64,000 nucleotides of DNA from Keguizhuia sedimenti (GTDB taxonomy: Bacteria > Pseudomonadota > Gammaproteobacteria > Burkholderiales > Burkholderiaceae_D): the NCBI GenBank assembly GCA_030715135.1, contig JAUYVH010000002.1:496001-560000 (forward strand), read 5' to 3'. Both the position numbers and the translations under genes were made by a program. The notes under the pieces were generated by a model. That model saw only the letters and a program-made list of their open reading frames with translations, was not told the DNA's origin and did not search any database. The first letter of the stretch is position 1; each line of letters begins with the position of its first letter. Of the stretch, positions 1 through 10,179 are shown piece by piece.

Positions 1-795
1 CGGAACGGAAGCGCCGCGCTTGGACATCATGTCGATAATCTCTTTGGCTTCCCCGACCAATTCTGCCTCTGCAAGGGATTTGCCGATCTTCAGTCCGGCC
101 GCCAGCATGAAAGTGTTGGCAATGCCGCCGCCCACGATCAGGTTATCGACCTTATCGGCAAGCGATTTAAGGATGGTGAGTTTGGTCGATACCTTAGAAC
201 CCGCCACAATCGCGACCAAGGGACGTTTCGGATCATGCAGAGCCTTGCCGAGCGCATCCAGTTCCGCCGCCAGCAATGGGCCTGCGCAGGCAACCGGCGC
301 AAACTTGGCGATTCCGTGCGTAGTGGCTTCAGCCCGATGCGCGGTGCCAAAGGCATCATTCACATACACATCGCACAGCCTGGCCATTTTCTGCGCCAGC
401 TCGTCGCTGTTTTTCTTTTCGCCCTTGTTGGTGCGGCAGTTTTCCAGCAATACCGCCTGGCCAGGTTGGACATCCACGCCATCAATCCAGTTCTGCTCCA
501 GCTCGACCGGCTTGCCGAGCAGCTCTGATAACCTTTTTGCAATGGGTGCCAGCGAATCCTCCGGCTTGAGTTCGCCTTCGGTCGGACGTCCCAGATGCGA
601 TGTCACCATTACTGCCGCGCCAGCTTCCAAGGCTTGACGAATTGCCGGTACCGATGCGCGAATCCGCGTATCTTCCGTGATAATTCCATTGTCATCCTGC
701 GGCACGTTCAGATCAGCGCGAATAAATACGCGCTTACCTTGCAACTTGCCCTGACTAACCAGATCGCTGAATCGATTAAATTGCATGCTTGCCAT
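1..795 (-). CDS. pgk: Phosphoglycerate kinase, C-terminal part outside the window
   Basis: Glycolytic/gluconeogenic enzyme that transfers the acyl phosphate of 1,3-bisphosphoglycerate to ADP in the cytosol. Read on the minus strand, the frame is open from a start near 795 to the window edge and gives 265 residues. It begins MASMQFNRF and continues with the family hallmarks RADLNVP, TSHLGRP, the NDAFGTAHR segment and a GSKVSTKL segment that precedes the hinge. Family proteins are about 390-400 residues, so roughly a third, the nucleotide-binding C-terminal lobe, lies beyond the left edge. Two in-frame ATG codons (795 and 786) are possible starts; the choice changes only three residues. The neighbour ilvE is divergent, so the roughly 235 bp between them must hold both promoters. 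Confidence 0.95.
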   Translation of the reverse strand, partial: MASMQFNRFSDLVSQGKLQGKRVFIRADLNVPQDDNGIITEDTRIRASVPAIRQALEAGAAVMVTSHLGRPTEGELKPEDSLAPIAKRLSELLGKPVELEQNWIDGVDVQPGQAVLLENCRTNKGEKKNSDELAQKMARLCDVYVNDAFGTAHRAEATTHGIAKFAPVACAGPLLAAELDALGKALHDPKRPLVAIVAGSKVSTKLTILKSLADKVDNLIVGGGIANTFMLAAGLKIGKSLAEAELVGEAKEIIDMMSKRGASVP

Positions 796-1031
796 AGCGT
801 TAAGATAGGAGAAAGATTGGTATTCTACCGTAGCAGTTCCGTCAACAACGCGACCTGAAATAGATAAAAATCAATATTGCTTAATTTCAATGTCCGCCGT
901 TTCACACCAAAGCGTACGCATAAGATTTGACCTTCAAAGCCAGAAGAAAGTCGATTTTCTATAGCGGAAATCGGATTGCTGCCTTTCGAATCCGCTAAAA
1001 TTAAGGTTTTGCAAAATTTGGAGAACGAAGC

Positions 1032-1952
1032 ATGTCGATGTCCGACCGCGACGGAAAAATCTGGAAAGACGGTGCCATGATTGACTGGCGGGACGCCACG
1101 ATCCATATTCTGACGCATTCCCTGCATTATGGGATGGGCGTATTCGAAGGAGTGCGCGCATACAAGACCGCTCAGGGTACGGCCATCTTCAGACTGAAGG
1201 AACATACGCAGCGCCTTTTCAATTCCGCCAAAATTTTTCAGCTCAAGATTCCATTCGACATGGAAACCATCCTGCAAGCGCAAATACAGGTGGTACGCGA
1301 AAATAAACTTGAATCCTGCTATATCCGGCCGCTGGTTTGGATCGGCTCCGAAAAATTGGGCATTGCCGCAAAAGGCAACACGATTCACGTCGCGATTGCG
1401 GCTTGGCCCTGGGGAGCCTATCTGGGCGAGGATGGTTTGACCAAGGGCATCCGGGTTAAAACCGCATCGTTCGTCCGCCACCATGTGAATGTTTCGCTGG
1501 TAAGAGCCAAGGCGTCCGGGTACTACATCAACTCCATCCTTGCCAACCAGGAAGCCCTGACGGATGGCTATGATGAAGCGCTGTTGCTGGACACCGATGG
1601 CTATGTATCGGAAGGGTCTGGCGAAAACGTTTTTATCGTCAAAAACGGTAAAATTTATACACCGGACTTGGCATCTTGCCTGGATGGCATTACGCGTGAT
1701 TCGGTGCTGACGATGGCGCGCGATCTGGGTATCGAAGTGATCGAAAAACGCATCACGCGCGATGAAATGTACTGCTGCGACGAAGCGTTTTTTACCGGCA
1801 CGGCCGCGGAAATCACGCCCATCCGCGAACTCGACAACCGCCAGATCGGGGACGGCAAGCGCGGCCCGATTACGGAAAGACTGCAGTCGCTGTTCTTTGA
1901 CGTAGTGGCCGGCAAGGCACCACAATATCAACATTGGCTTACTTTGGTTTAA
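1032..1952 (+). CDS. ilvE: Branched-chain amino acid aminotransferase
   Basis: PLP-dependent fold-type IV transaminase for the last step of leucine, isoleucine and valine synthesis, cytosolic. The 306-residue product has the family's usual length. Visible hallmarks are the HYGMGVFEGVRAY segment near residues 32-44, the PLP-binding lysine in RAKASGYYINS (K160), and the substrate/PLP segment YVSEGSGENVF followed by GTAAEITPI. A GGAGA ribosome-binding site sits 7 bases before the ATG. The small zinc-finger gene follows 17 bases downstream and is probably co-transcribed. The product could in principle be a D-amino-acid or aminodeoxychorismate lyase relative, but the length and motifs fit IlvE group I. 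Confidence 0.95.
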   Translation: MSMSDRDGKIWKDGAMIDWRDATIHILTHSLHYGMGVFEGVRAYKTAQGTAIFRLKEHTQRLFNSAKIFQLKIPFDMETILQAQIQVVRENKLESCYIRPLVWIGSEKLGIAAKGNTIHVAIAAWPWGAYLGEDGLTKGIRVKTASFVRHHVNVSLVRAKASGYYINSILANQEALTDGYDEALLLDTDGYVSEGSGENVFIVKNGKIYTPDLASCLDGITRDSVLTMARDLGIEVIEKRITRDEMYCCDEAFFTGTAAEITPIRELDNRQIGDGKRGPITERLQSLFFDVVAGKAPQYQHWLTLV

Positions 1953-1969
1953 ACAGTATTTGGGAGAAG

Positions 1970-2179
1970 ATGATGAATGCAACAGTGCAAGTAACCGATG
2001 CAGTAGAACTGGACGACGCAAGCTACAAGTCCGCCTATTGCCCGAATCCGAAAATGCCTCTCTGGTCCGGGCACCCACGCGTGTTCCTCGACTTTGCCGA
2101 AAACGGCGAAGCGAAATGCCCTTACTGCAGCACCGTGTATCGTCTGAAGCCAGGTGTTGCACACAAAGGACATCATTAA
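1970..2179 (+). CDS. Small zinc-finger domain-containing protein
   Basis: A 69-residue cytosolic protein. It shows a Cys at YCPNP, then HPRVFLDF, then CPYC, consistent with a four-ligand Zn site (the zinc-finger fold found in NDUFS6-like and bacterial zf-CHCC proteins). The HPRVFL and CPYC-S-T-x-Y segments are typical of the zf-CHCC family, which in many Burkholderiales is found just after ilvE. The start is set by a GGGAG Shine-Dalgarno at about 1962; an ATG three codons later is also possible. The C-terminus is HKGHH. The family's biochemical role in bacteria is not settled; a stable Zn-binding role is inference. Confidence 0.85.
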   Translation: MMNATVQVTDAVELDDASYKSAYCPNPKMPLWSGHPRVFLDFAENGEAKCPYCSTVYRLKPGVAHKGHH

Positions 2180-2409
2180 TTCGTAGTTTGTCACCGGTCG
2201 ACGGCATGTGCGACTCCAGCATATTGCCGTCGATTCATCTCCACCGAGCTGTATTGTCTTGTCGCAGACATTATTCCTGTAGCCTGTAGCGGCTACGAAG
2301 CCGACGCCGAGATGCCGACGTTTCCATTATTGCCCCGGCACCACCATAATCACGCTTGTACATATATGCATGGCATAAACGACATCATTCATCAAGACTA
2401 GGAGCAGTC

Positions 2410-3420
2410 GTGAACTATCAGGCGCCGCGCTGGTTACCCGGCGGGCATCTCCAGACAATCTATCCGGCAATTTTCATCCCGAAGCCTGCTGTCCTTTTTC
2501 GACGCGAGCGATGGAACACTCCGGACGGCGACTTCATCGATGTTGACTTCGTTGATGGCAATCCCGGCAAACCGCTGCTCGTTCTCTTTCATGGCCTGGA
2601 AGGCTCCTCCAATAGTCATTATGCGCGCTCCTTGATGGCGCATATTTCCGCGCTCGGCTGGAATGGCGCCCTTCCTCATTTCCGGGGATGCTCCGGCGAA
2701 CTTAACCTTGCCCCGCGGTTTTATCATTCCGGCGATGCGCAGGAAGTAGACTGGATCATGCAAGCCATGCGCCGTTACCGCGATCAGAACGATCTCGGCG
2801 CTTTATATGCAACGGGTGTTTCCCTGGGAGGTAATGCCCTGCTGCGCTGGCTAGGCGAATTTCAGCATGAATCCGATTTTGTTGAGGCTGCCTGCGCAAT
2901 CTCTGCGCCGCTCGATCTGACGGGCGGCGGCGCGGCGCTGGGAAAAGGTTTCAACCGACTCTACACTGCCCTTTTTTTGCAAACCTTGAAGCCGAAATGC
3001 CTGAAAAAACTGGAGCAGTTTCCCGACCTTTTTGACCGTGTATCCCTGCTCAAGGCAAGCAATCTCTATGAATTCGACAACATAGTGACAGCTCCTCTGC
3101 ATGGATACCGCGATACGGATGATTACTGGCACCGTGCCAGTGCCAAGCATGTACTGAACGACATCACCGTTAGGACTCTTGTATTGAATGCGCGTAACGA
3201 CCCGTTCCTGCCAACTTGTCATCTGCCGCAGGTTGCCGCAAAAAATGTCACGCTTGACTATCCAGAAGAGGGAGGGCATGTTGGCTTTGCGGTGGGAACA
3301 GCACCCGGATCGAATGAATGGCTTCCCCGGAAGATTTTGCATTTTCTGAGCGGAGCACCTGCAGAAAAAACCAATCCCGAATACTTGGATTCTCAAGATG
3401 CAATTCAGTCCATTCTCTGA
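2410..3420 (+). CDS. YheT-type alpha/beta hydrolase
   Basis: Predicted serine hydrolase of the YheT/ABHD1-3 family, probably acting on esters or lipids; the substrate is unknown. The sequence shows the family's opening APRWLPGGHLQTIYPA, an oxyanion segment LLVLFHGLEGSS, the RGCSGE region, a nucleophile elbow TGVSLGGNAL and a C-terminal EEGGHVGF that supplies the catalytic His. I chose a GTG start at 2410 because AGGAG lies five bases upstream and the conserved N-terminus begins there; an in-frame ATG at 2356 would add 18 unlike residues. About 336 residues, normal for the family. The next gene starts 58 bp downstream on the same strand and may be co-transcribed. Confidence 0.88.
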   Translation: MNYQAPRWLPGGHLQTIYPAIFIPKPAVLFRRERWNTPDGDFIDVDFVDGNPGKPLLVLFHGLEGSSNSHYARSLMAHISALGWNGALPHFRGCSGELNLAPRFYHSGDAQEVDWIMQAMRRYRDQNDLGALYATGVSLGGNALLRWLGEFQHESDFVEAACAISAPLDLTGGGAALGKGFNRLYTALFLQTLKPKCLKKLEQFPDLFDRVSLLKASNLYEFDNIVTAPLHGYRDTDDYWHRASAKHVLNDITVRTLVLNARNDPFLPTCHLPQVAAKNVTLDYPEEGGHVGFAVGTAPGSNEWLPRKILHFLSGAPAEKTNPEYLDSQDAIQSIL

Positions 3421-3478
3421 CTGCTTCCGTAATTCGCAATAGAATTGAATTTTTACGCCGTCACGCACTGCTGTCTGT

Positions 3479-4087
3479 ATGGACGAAATCGTTAAACAAG
3501 CGATGGCCAAGTGGCCGAATGTGCCGCACTGCTATGGATGGCTGCTGCTGGATGCGCGCGGCGCATGGCGCATGCGCGACGAACGGACGCAGGCACTGCA
3601 ACGACCGGGCGACAAGATCATCAATCCTGCATTGATTGAATTCATTGGTCGAAACTACACGCACGATGAGCGCGGCCAGTGGTATTTCCAGAACGGTCCC
3701 CAACGCGTATATGTCGATCTGGAAGCTACGCCATTTGTCGCCCATATCGACCCGGCAAACGGGCTGATGCTGCATACCGCAGAACGTTTATCGAAGATCG
3801 ATTCCGTCCTGATGACGGAATCCGGACAACTGATATTGCTGGGCATGGGAAAAGTCGCGCTGATGGATGACCGCGATCTCGCAGCGTGTTTTGAAGAATT
3901 ACAGATTGAAAACAAAGCGCCAACAGAAGAAGCACTATTCGCATGGCTAGATGGCAGCCGCACCAGCGAAAGCATGACGTGGAAATATCAAGGCAGGCGA
4001 TATCCGGTAAGCCGAATTCCGCATGAAGATTTGCCTGAGCGATTCAATTATATTCAGCGTCCGCGCGACAAGCTCTCCACCGATTAG
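3479..4087 (+). CDS. Conserved hypothetical protein, unassigned
   Basis: A 202-residue soluble protein with no signal peptide or membrane segment. I recognise it only as a conserved betaproteobacterial hypothetical of the DUF29xx type and cannot name the family safely. It is rich in W/Y-containing beta-like segments (CYGWLLLDARGAWRMRD, GQWYFQNGPQRVYVDLE), and the C-terminal SRIPHEDLPERFNYIQRP resembles a structured tail. Coding character is supported by its length and by codon use like the neighbours. It ends 157 bp before the convergent bepA-like gene. No function is proposed. Confidence 0.75.
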   Translation: MDEIVKQAMAKWPNVPHCYGWLLLDARGAWRMRDERTQALQRPGDKIINPALIEFIGRNYTHDERGQWYFQNGPQRVYVDLEATPFVAHIDPANGLMLHTAERLSKIDSVLMTESGQLILLGMGKVALMDDRDLAACFEELQIENKAPTEEALFAWLDGSRTSESMTWKYQGRRYPVSRIPHEDLPERFNYIQRPRDKLSTD

Positions 4088-4244
4088 AGCAGCTGTGTAT
4101 TTTCAGCTGTGAGCAAAGCCTTCGCCCAATACGTTTGCTCCCGGAGGCTATCCAACCATTGAACATCGATACAGGCAGAGCAATTACGATGCTTGCAGCT
4201 TAAGCAAGATTCCATAGACAACTACGCGGCAATTCGCGGCAGAA

Positions 4245-5819
4245 TCAGCGCCCTGCCTGCCTTTCTTTGATTTCCTCGCGCATACGTGCCTGGAACTCTT
4301 TTTCCCGCGACTCGATGACCGACTGATCAAAAAACGACGCGTCCGGTGCACGGCGCGCAATCGACAATTGATCCAGTGCGGCCGGCAAGCTTCCCCGCAA
4401 TGCATAGGATTCCGCCAGCGCAAGATGCTGCAGCGACTGCTTTCCCTGCGCCGCATACACTTTTGCCAGCCGCTCCTGCAATTGCGGCTCCTGCCGGTAA
4501 AGCTGGGCCTGATCCCGCAAATAGCGTTCGGCATCGGCATGTCGCCCTGCCGCAATCAGCGCGTCGGCATACTGATGCGCGATGCCGCGCGACATTGGGA
4601 ACTGGGAACGCGCCAGCTCTGCTTCTTTCAGTGCTTCGCCGGGCTGGTTTGCGTTCAACCTGATATCGATCCCCAGGCTGGCCAGGGGCATGCTCTTGTT
4701 CGGAGGCATGAGTGCACGTGCTTCCTGAACCAAGGCAGTTGCCTTGTCGTAGGCGCCCTGGCGGAATGCGATATAGGCCAGACCGTACTTGGCCGCAATC
4801 GACTGCGGTCGGCTCTTTTGCTGCAACTGGCTATCGAAAGCCAGGGCTGCTTCCCGCAAACCCTGCGCGGACGAATCCTGCAGCACCCGCATCCGCGCGC
4901 GGATCACATGAAAATCAAGGCTGTCCGCACGCTGCTTGTAGCGTTGATTACGCGTGCGCGCCTGGATATCCGCGATCCTCTCCGTCGTCATCGGATGCGA
5001 ACGCAAATAGGCCGGCAATGAATCGTTGTAAGCGCGCGAAGCGGTTTGAATGCGCCCGAAAAATGCCGTCATGCCGGATGTATCGAAGCCACCTTCCTGA
5101 AGGATTTGCAGCCCGACCCGGTCCGCTTCACGTTCAGCGTCGCGGCTGAAATTAAGCTGGCGCTGCAACGCAACTCCCTGCCCCCCCATGATGGTTGCCG
5201 CAGCCAGGTCGGGACTGGAACTGGCTGCCAGCGCGCCAAGTATCATGGACGCAAGCGGGATCAAAGCATCCTGCTTCTGATTGCCGATCATGCGCGCAAT
5301 ATGCCGCTGTGACACATGGCCGATTTCATGTGCCACGACCGATGCCAATTCTGATTCCGACTGCGCAGCCAGCAGCAGCCCGGAATGCACGCCGATAAAA
5401 CCGCCCGGCAAGGCAAACGCGTTCAACATCGGATCGCGCACGGCGAAAAAGAAAAAGTCGTAATCGGCCTCGCCCCGCACTTCCGGACGTGCGGCAATCA
5501 GGCTTGCGCCGAAGTTGTTCAGATATTCCAGTACCGGCGCATCTTCAAGATAGTCGCGATTACGCCGGATGTCCCGCATGATTTGTTCGCCAAGGCGGCG
5601 TTCCATGACTGGCGACAATTCTTCGCGTGCCGTGTCGCCGAGATTGGGGAGGTTTTGGGCGCTTGCCGGCAGCACTGCGATGAAAGCCGATGAAGCAAAC
5701 AATGCAGTCAGCAAAGTTCTACGAATGAAACGAATCCTATCGCCGAGAGATCCGAGCCTGCTCCTGCGTGTTTGTGGCAGCAATGAGTCAATGACGGAAG
5801 AAAGAATTTTGCGGGTCAC
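4245..5819 (-). CDS. bepA: BepA/YfgC-type M48 metalloprotease with TPR region
   Basis: Periplasmic zinc protease/chaperone expected to act in outer-membrane protein quality control (BepA assists or degrades LptD and BAM substrates in E. coli). The N-terminus carries an Arg-rich stretch and a hydrophobic signal peptide ending ASAQN, then the M48 catalytic segment with HEIGH in ELASVVAHEIGHVSQRH and a downstream glutamate region DAEREADRVG. The C-terminal half (about 220 residues) is helical and Ala/Leu rich with TPR spacing. There is no ATG before the signal peptide; GTG at 5819 (524 aa) and TTG at 5876 (543 aa) are both possible and neither has a clear ribosome-binding site. Divergent from moaC with only about 67 bp between GTG and the moaC start. 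Confidence 0.88.
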   Translation of the reverse strand: MTRKILSSVIDSLLPQTRRSRLGSLGDRIRFIRRTLLTALFASSAFIAVLPASAQNLPNLGDTAREELSPVMERRLGEQIMRDIRRNRDYLEDAPVLEYLNNFGASLIAARPEVRGEADYDFFFFAVRDPMLNAFALPGGFIGVHSGLLLAAQSESELASVVAHEIGHVSQRHIARMIGNQKQDALIPLASMILGALAASSSPDLAAATIMGGQGVALQRQLNFSRDAEREADRVGLQILQEGGFDTSGMTAFFGRIQTASRAYNDSLPAYLRSHPMTTERIADIQARTRNQRYKQRADSLDFHVIRARMRVLQDSSAQGLREAALAFDSQLQQKSRPQSIAAKYGLAYIAFRQGAYDKATALVQEARALMPPNKSMPLASLGIDIRLNANQPGEALKEAELARSQFPMSRGIAHQYADALIAAGRHADAERYLRDQAQLYRQEPQLQERLAKVYAAQGKQSLQHLALAESYALRGSLPAALDQLSIARRAPDASFFDQSVIESREKEFQARMREEIKERQAGR

Positions 5820-5886
5820 AATGCTATGATAACGATCGCTTTCTGCCCGTTTCGGCAGTTTTTCATTTGGCAACAATTCGGTACCG

Positions 5887-6408
5887 ATGACTAATAAAGA
5901 AAACCCTAATCATAATCCAGATCCGCAAACCAGCGGCCTGACCCATTTCGACGCCACCGGCCAGGCTCATATGGTCGACGTCGGAGAAAAGTCAGAGACG
6001 CACCGCGTTGCAGTGGCAACCGGAACCATACACATGAAACCGGAAACGCTGGCAATCATTCAATCCGGTACGGCGAAAAAAGGGGATGTATTAGGGATCG
6101 CGAGGATTGCTGCAATCATGGCGGCCAAGCGCACAAGTGATTTAATTCCTTTATGCCACCCGCTTGCATTGACAAAAGTAGCTGTTGATTTTGCAGTCGA
6201 TGATAAGAAAAATTGTGTTACTTGTACGGCTCAGGTTGAGACGTTTGGAAAAACCGGCGTGGAAATGGAAGCATTGACTGCGGTGCAAATCGGTTTATTG
6301 ACGATTTACGATATGTGCAAGGCGGTCGACCGCGGAATGGTTATGGACCAGATCAAGGTGATGGAAAAACGTGGCGGCAAATCAGGCAACTGGCAGTTTG
6401 AGGGCTAA
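5887..6408 (+). CDS. moaC: Cyclic pyranopterin monophosphate synthase (molybdenum cofactor)
   Basis: Converts the MoaA product 3',8-cyclo-7,8-dihydro-GTP to cyclic pyranopterin monophosphate in molybdopterin synthesis. The 173-residue product contains the conserved [16 protein letters not shown] opening, the [12 protein letters not shown] segment with the catalytic HP, the [17 protein letters not shown] helix and the [20 protein letters not shown] ending. About 16 residues precede the family's normal start, so translation could begin later, but no other ATG fits. No other moa gene is in the window. It converges on the pilin gene, with one shared hairpin terminator between them. Confidence 0.95.
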   Translation: MTNKENPNHNPDPQTSGLTHFDATGQAHMVDVGEKSETHRVAVATGTIHMKPETLAIIQSGTAKKGDVLGIARIAAIMAAKRTSDLIPLCHPLALTKVAVDFAVDDKKNCVTCTAQVETFGKTGVEMEALTAVQIGLLTIYDMCKAVDRGMVMDQIKVMEKRGGKSGNWQFEG

Positions 6409-6495
6409 GCTGCCTCACTAGGGAGAGACGTTTTACTACTCTTAAAAAGTATAGACAATCAATTGTAGATAACACTATCCAAAGCAGAAATAGGA

Positions 6496-6519
6496 AAAAG
6501 GCACCCGCAGGTACCTTTT
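6496..6519. terminator. Bidirectional hairpin between moaC and pilin gene
   Basis: A 10-bp stem with one mismatch (AAAAGGCACC against GGTACCTTTT) around a CGCA loop. It has a T-run on the plus strand and a run of five T on the minus strand, so it can end both the convergent moaC and pilin transcripts. Confidence 0.75.
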
Positions 6520-6551
6520 CGAATTAGATGTGCTTTAAAGCGCTCTATTCA

Positions 6552-7091
6552 TTAAGATTTTGGAAGATATTTAGCAGGAACTGTGGTGTTTGCAGCAGCC
6601 GTATCAATTGCCCAAGAAACGCTACCGGCATTGGCAGTTCCAACCCAGGTAATTTTTTTCCCGCCGAGTACAGTCGGAACTTCCGGATAAGTGGCAGTAT
6701 CCTTGAACGTCACAGTGATACTTGCTGTAGCAGGAGTAATTGCACCGGTTGTTGCATCGACAGCCTGAGCAGTAAGGCCTGCAACACCTACGCTTGCGAC
6801 ATACTTGCCAGTAACGGTGCTAGCTAATGCGAAGCCCATGGCATCTGCATTCGCTTGAGTGTCATTTTTCGGAACACCTACACCAATAGTCCCTTGGCTA
6901 GCAGCTTCGGCTACAGCCAGTTTTGCAGCAGAGATTAGGGATGATGCCTCACTAACTTTGGATCTGACCGTGTAGTCTTGATAAGCTGGAATCGCAATAG
7001 CCGCCAGAATACCGATAATCGCCACCACGATCATCAACTCGATCAACGTAAAACCGCGTTGTGCTTTTTGAACCATTTTCATAGATTTCAT
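6552..7091 (-). CDS. pilA: Type IV major pilin (PilA-like)
   Basis: Prepilin for type IV pili. It has a short basic leader of 13 residues ending in Gly, the prepilin-peptidase site [15 protein letters not shown] with Glu at mature position 5, a long N-terminal hydrophobic helix up to about residue 40, then a variable Ala/Thr/Val-rich globular domain. Total 179 residues. Unlike most type IVa pilins there is no cysteine at all, so the usual C-terminal disulfide (D-region) is absent. The start is supported by AGGGAG nine bases upstream. It stands alone, with no other pil gene in the window, and is preceded by a sigma-54 promoter and followed by a terminator, so it is probably monocistronic. Identity as the major subunit is inference from the strong isolated promoter and sequence style; it could be a minor pilin. 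Confidence 0.9.
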   Translation of the reverse strand: MKSMKMVQKAQRGFTLIELMIVVAIIGILAAIAIPAYQDYTVRSKVSEASSLISAAKLAVAEAASQGTIGVGVPKNDTQANADAMGFALASTVTGKYVASVGVAGLTAQAVDATTGAITPATASITVTFKDTATYPEVPTVLGGKKITWVGTANAGSVSWAIDTAAANTTVPAKYLPKS

Positions 7092-7145
7092 TTTTTAACA
7101 CTCCCTATTTGAAAAATAGACAGAACACTGTCATAGCTTCTTAAA

Positions 7146-7161
7146 AGCAACTGTCGTGCCA
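7146..7161 (-). promoter_or_regulatory. Sigma-54 (RpoN) promoter of the pilin gene
   Basis: On the minus strand the bases read TGGCACG-ACAG-TTGCT, an exact match to the -24/-12 consensus TGGCACG-N4-TTGCW with correct spacing. Transcription would start about 12 bases beyond the GC of -12, leaving a leader of about 45 bases with AGGGAG before the pilin ATG. RpoN plus the PilS/PilR pair drives pilA in other proteobacteria. Upstream (about 7230-7290) two TGAC/GTCA-containing A/T-rich stretches could be activator sites; that last point is speculative. Confidence 0.9.
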
Positions 7162-7318
7162 GCGGTTAATGCAGCCTTATCCCATCTGGATTGCCAAAAA
7201 ATTATTCAAAAGTTGTCCATTGCCTCTTTTTGAGTGACAATTTTTGAACATGCGAAGGCTACATTTAAAACTTCTGACGAATTTTGTCATCGTTATTGCA
7301 ACAATTCACTCGCCCCTC

Positions 7319-8149
7319 TCACGACCTGCAGGTAAAAAACCGCAAAAGATGGCTCCCTATTCTTGATGTGGGCGCGTTTTGTTTAGTTGTTATTTTGACC
7401 AGTACGACGGAAATATTGTCACGCCCACCTTTATAATTGGCAAGATTGATTAGCTCGGCGCATGCCAGAACCATTTCATCACGATAGCCGTTTACCAGAA
7501 TCGCAATATCCTGCGCAGACACCATGTCCGACAAACCGTCGGAACACAGTATGTATATATCGTTCTCTTCAGTCGGGAAATCGTTTAACTCGACTTGCAC
7601 CGCTTGGTCCACACCCATTGCACGAGTAATGAGATTCCGGTTTTGCGAAAACCGGGCTTCGTCTTCTGTGAGAAGACCGGCATCGATTTGTTCCTGCAGC
7701 AGCGAATGGTCCCGTGTGAGCTGCACTATCTCATTTTTCCGAACCCGGTAAACTCGCGAGTCGCCGATATGGGCAATCGTCACTTGGTCGTAATAGAAGA
7801 GCGCAGCAACCAGCGTAGTACCCATGCCGATATAGCTCGGCTCCAGCCGGGCCGCCTCGATAATCGATTCGTTGGCATGGGCAATCGACTCTTTTATGAT
7901 CTGATGCAGTCGGCGGCTGCGGTTGAAACGCCCGTCCCATGCCTTACTCGACAGCCGCTCCTCAATTGTTTCCTTTAATACGGAGGTGGCAATGCTGCTC
8001 GCGACTTCCCCCGCGTTGTAGCCGCCCATGCCATCGGCCAAGACGGCAAATCCGCACTTGTGGCTAATCGCAATCGCATCTTCATTATGTGATCGGATTA
8101 AGCCCGTATGCGATTTCGCTGCAAATTCCAGCTCGACATGAAAAGCCAT
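7319..8149 (-). CDS. PP2C-family serine/threonine protein phosphatase
   Basis: Mn/Mg-dependent cytosolic phosphatase of the Stp1/PrpC group, 276 residues. The metal-binding and catalytic motifs appear in order: RSHNEDAIAIS near residue 19, LADGMGGYNAGEVAS near 37, a central IGDSRVYRVR, CSDGLSDMVS, and GGRDNISVVLVK near the C-terminus, each with its Asp present. No membrane segment, so the soluble single-domain type. The partner kinase is not nearby. The C-terminus ends in a short Arg/Phe tail. An AAGAG stretch lies before the ATG. Its substrates cannot be told from context; in other proteobacteria such enzymes act with type VI secretion or stress kinases, but there is no such locus here. Confidence 0.9.
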   Translation of the reverse strand: MAFHVELEFAAKSHTGLIRSHNEDAIAISHKCGFAVLADGMGGYNAGEVASSIATSVLKETIEERLSSKAWDGRFNRSRRLHQIIKESIAHANESIIEAARLEPSYIGMGTTLVAALFYYDQVTIAHIGDSRVYRVRKNEIVQLTRDHSLLQEQIDAGLLTEDEARFSQNRNLITRAMGVDQAVQVELNDFPTEENDIYILCSDGLSDMVSAQDIAILVNGYRDEMVLACAELINLANYKGGRDNISVVLVKITTKQNAPTSRIGSHLLRFFTCRS

Positions 8150-8473
8150 GTGCGCTCTTTAGCTTGTATATTTTTATTAAATTTTCTATTGCCCATCGTC
8201 GGCATTTAATCGATTCGGCAATCCCCAGTATCGCAATCCTATCCGCTTTTACAGACAGAAGTAAATCGCCACCTTAAAAGTATATGGGTGTGTTGAACGT
8301 GCACAGCACAAGCTTTTAAGCTTTTCTTGTCTTTCAGCTTTAAAAATCATCAGCCTGGCTTGGCGTTTGGGACAGCGGCTAGGCCGTTTTCTGAGTTAAT
8401 CCATCCAGCATTACAAATCTCAAAGGATCAATATCTATTTAACAGCTATTTAAGTGCCGACCAAATGGCCGGT
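8150..8473. other. Gene-free interval upstream of the PP2C gene and downstream of recX
   Basis: 324 bp without a credible gene. It must contain the promoter of the PP2C gene. A small AAGCTT-TT-AAGCTT repeat lies near 8310. Open frames crossing it run into recX antisense and show no protein-like composition. Confidence 0.5.
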
Positions 8474-8929
8474 TTATTTAGTTTCTTTTTCCAGTCGCTG
8501 AATTCCGGTACGAATGGATTCATGCGAGAACCCGCGTTGCTGCAAGAACCGCATTTGTTTTGCGCGCTCGGCTGCGTCCTCGGGCGCCTTCCCAAACTTC
8601 TTCAATAGAACTTCATACGCACGTACGGATTCGTCTTCCGCGAGGTCGGCCCGAATCATTCTCAATGCATTGTCATCAACGCCGTGACTTTGCAGCTCAG
8701 ACAAGATGCGGTTATTGCCGAAACGCGCTGAACGGCGATGAATGAGGGACTCCGAAAACCGTTCTTGCGACAAGAATTTTGCCGCTTCCAACCAATCCAG
8801 AAGCGCTTCAATGTCGTCGCCTTCTTCGGCATAACGGGATAACTTGCGGCCAAGTTCCATGCGGCTGTGTTCGCGCATAGAGAGGTAACGTAATGCGCGC
8901 GCTTTCAGGCTAGGCTTAGGAGCGGGCAT
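8474..8929 (-). CDS. recX: Regulatory protein RecX
   Basis: Small cytosolic protein that binds inside the RecA filament and limits its ATPase and strand exchange. The 151-residue, helix-rich sequence has the RecX pattern: [22 protein letters not shown] in the N-terminal repeat, a middle [28 protein letters not shown]-type module (RecX core) and a C-terminal [17 protein letters not shown]. It lies directly after recA on the same strand with 73 bp between. A strong hairpin there probably lets only a fraction of transcripts continue into recX, as reported for recA-recX in other bacteria. Confidence 0.93.
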   Translation of the reverse strand: MPAPKPSLKARALRYLSMREHSRMELGRKLSRYAEEGDDIEALLDWLEAAKFLSQERFSESLIHRRSARFGNNRILSELQSHGVDDNALRMIRADLAEDESVRAYEVLLKKFGKAPEDAAERAKQMRFLQQRGFSHESIRTGIQRLEKETK

Positions 8930-8962
8930 GACGTCATTAGAGAAATTGAGGTTAAAATGAAA

Positions 8963-8995
8963 AACGGGTGGAGAAAGTTATTTTCTCCACCCGTT
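8963..8995 (-). terminator. recA terminator / recA-recX attenuator
   Basis: A perfect 14-bp stem (AACGGGTGGAGAAA paired with TTTCTCCACCCGTT) with a 5-nt loop, followed on the minus strand by TTTTCATTTT. It sits between the recA stop and the recX start, so it should terminate most recA transcripts while read-through supplies recX. Confidence 0.88.
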
Positions 8996-9002
8996 GTCAG
9001 CA

Positions 9003-10100
<1,098 letters not shown>

Positions 10101-10163
10101 GAATACTCTTTCAAGAAAAGGTGGCAAAACGATGCACAGGGAATCTCCGCATCACAACCAATA

Positions 10164-10179
10164 CTGTATATAAAACCAG
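10164..10179 (-). promoter_or_regulatory. LexA (SOS) box upstream of recA
   Basis: CTGTATATAAAACCAG keeps the CTG-N10-CAG core and the A/T-rich middle of the LexA operator consensus CTGTATATATATACAG. It sits 64-79 bp before the recA start codon, in the expected promoter zone. Confidence 0.8.

Noticed and set aside
20-637. A 205-residue open frame on the plus strand at the left edge
   Set aside because: It is antisense to the convincing phosphoglycerate kinase and is Ser/Ala/Pro-rich with no family resemblance.
825-2222. A 465-residue minus-strand open frame over ilvE
   Set aside because: Antisense shadow of ilvE and the zinc-finger gene; Arg/His/Phe-rich with no protein-like motifs.
4086-4120. 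Direct repeat CAGCTGTG twice with 6-nt gap after the hypothetical gene
   Set aside because: Short and without further symmetry or conservation evidence; chance is likely.
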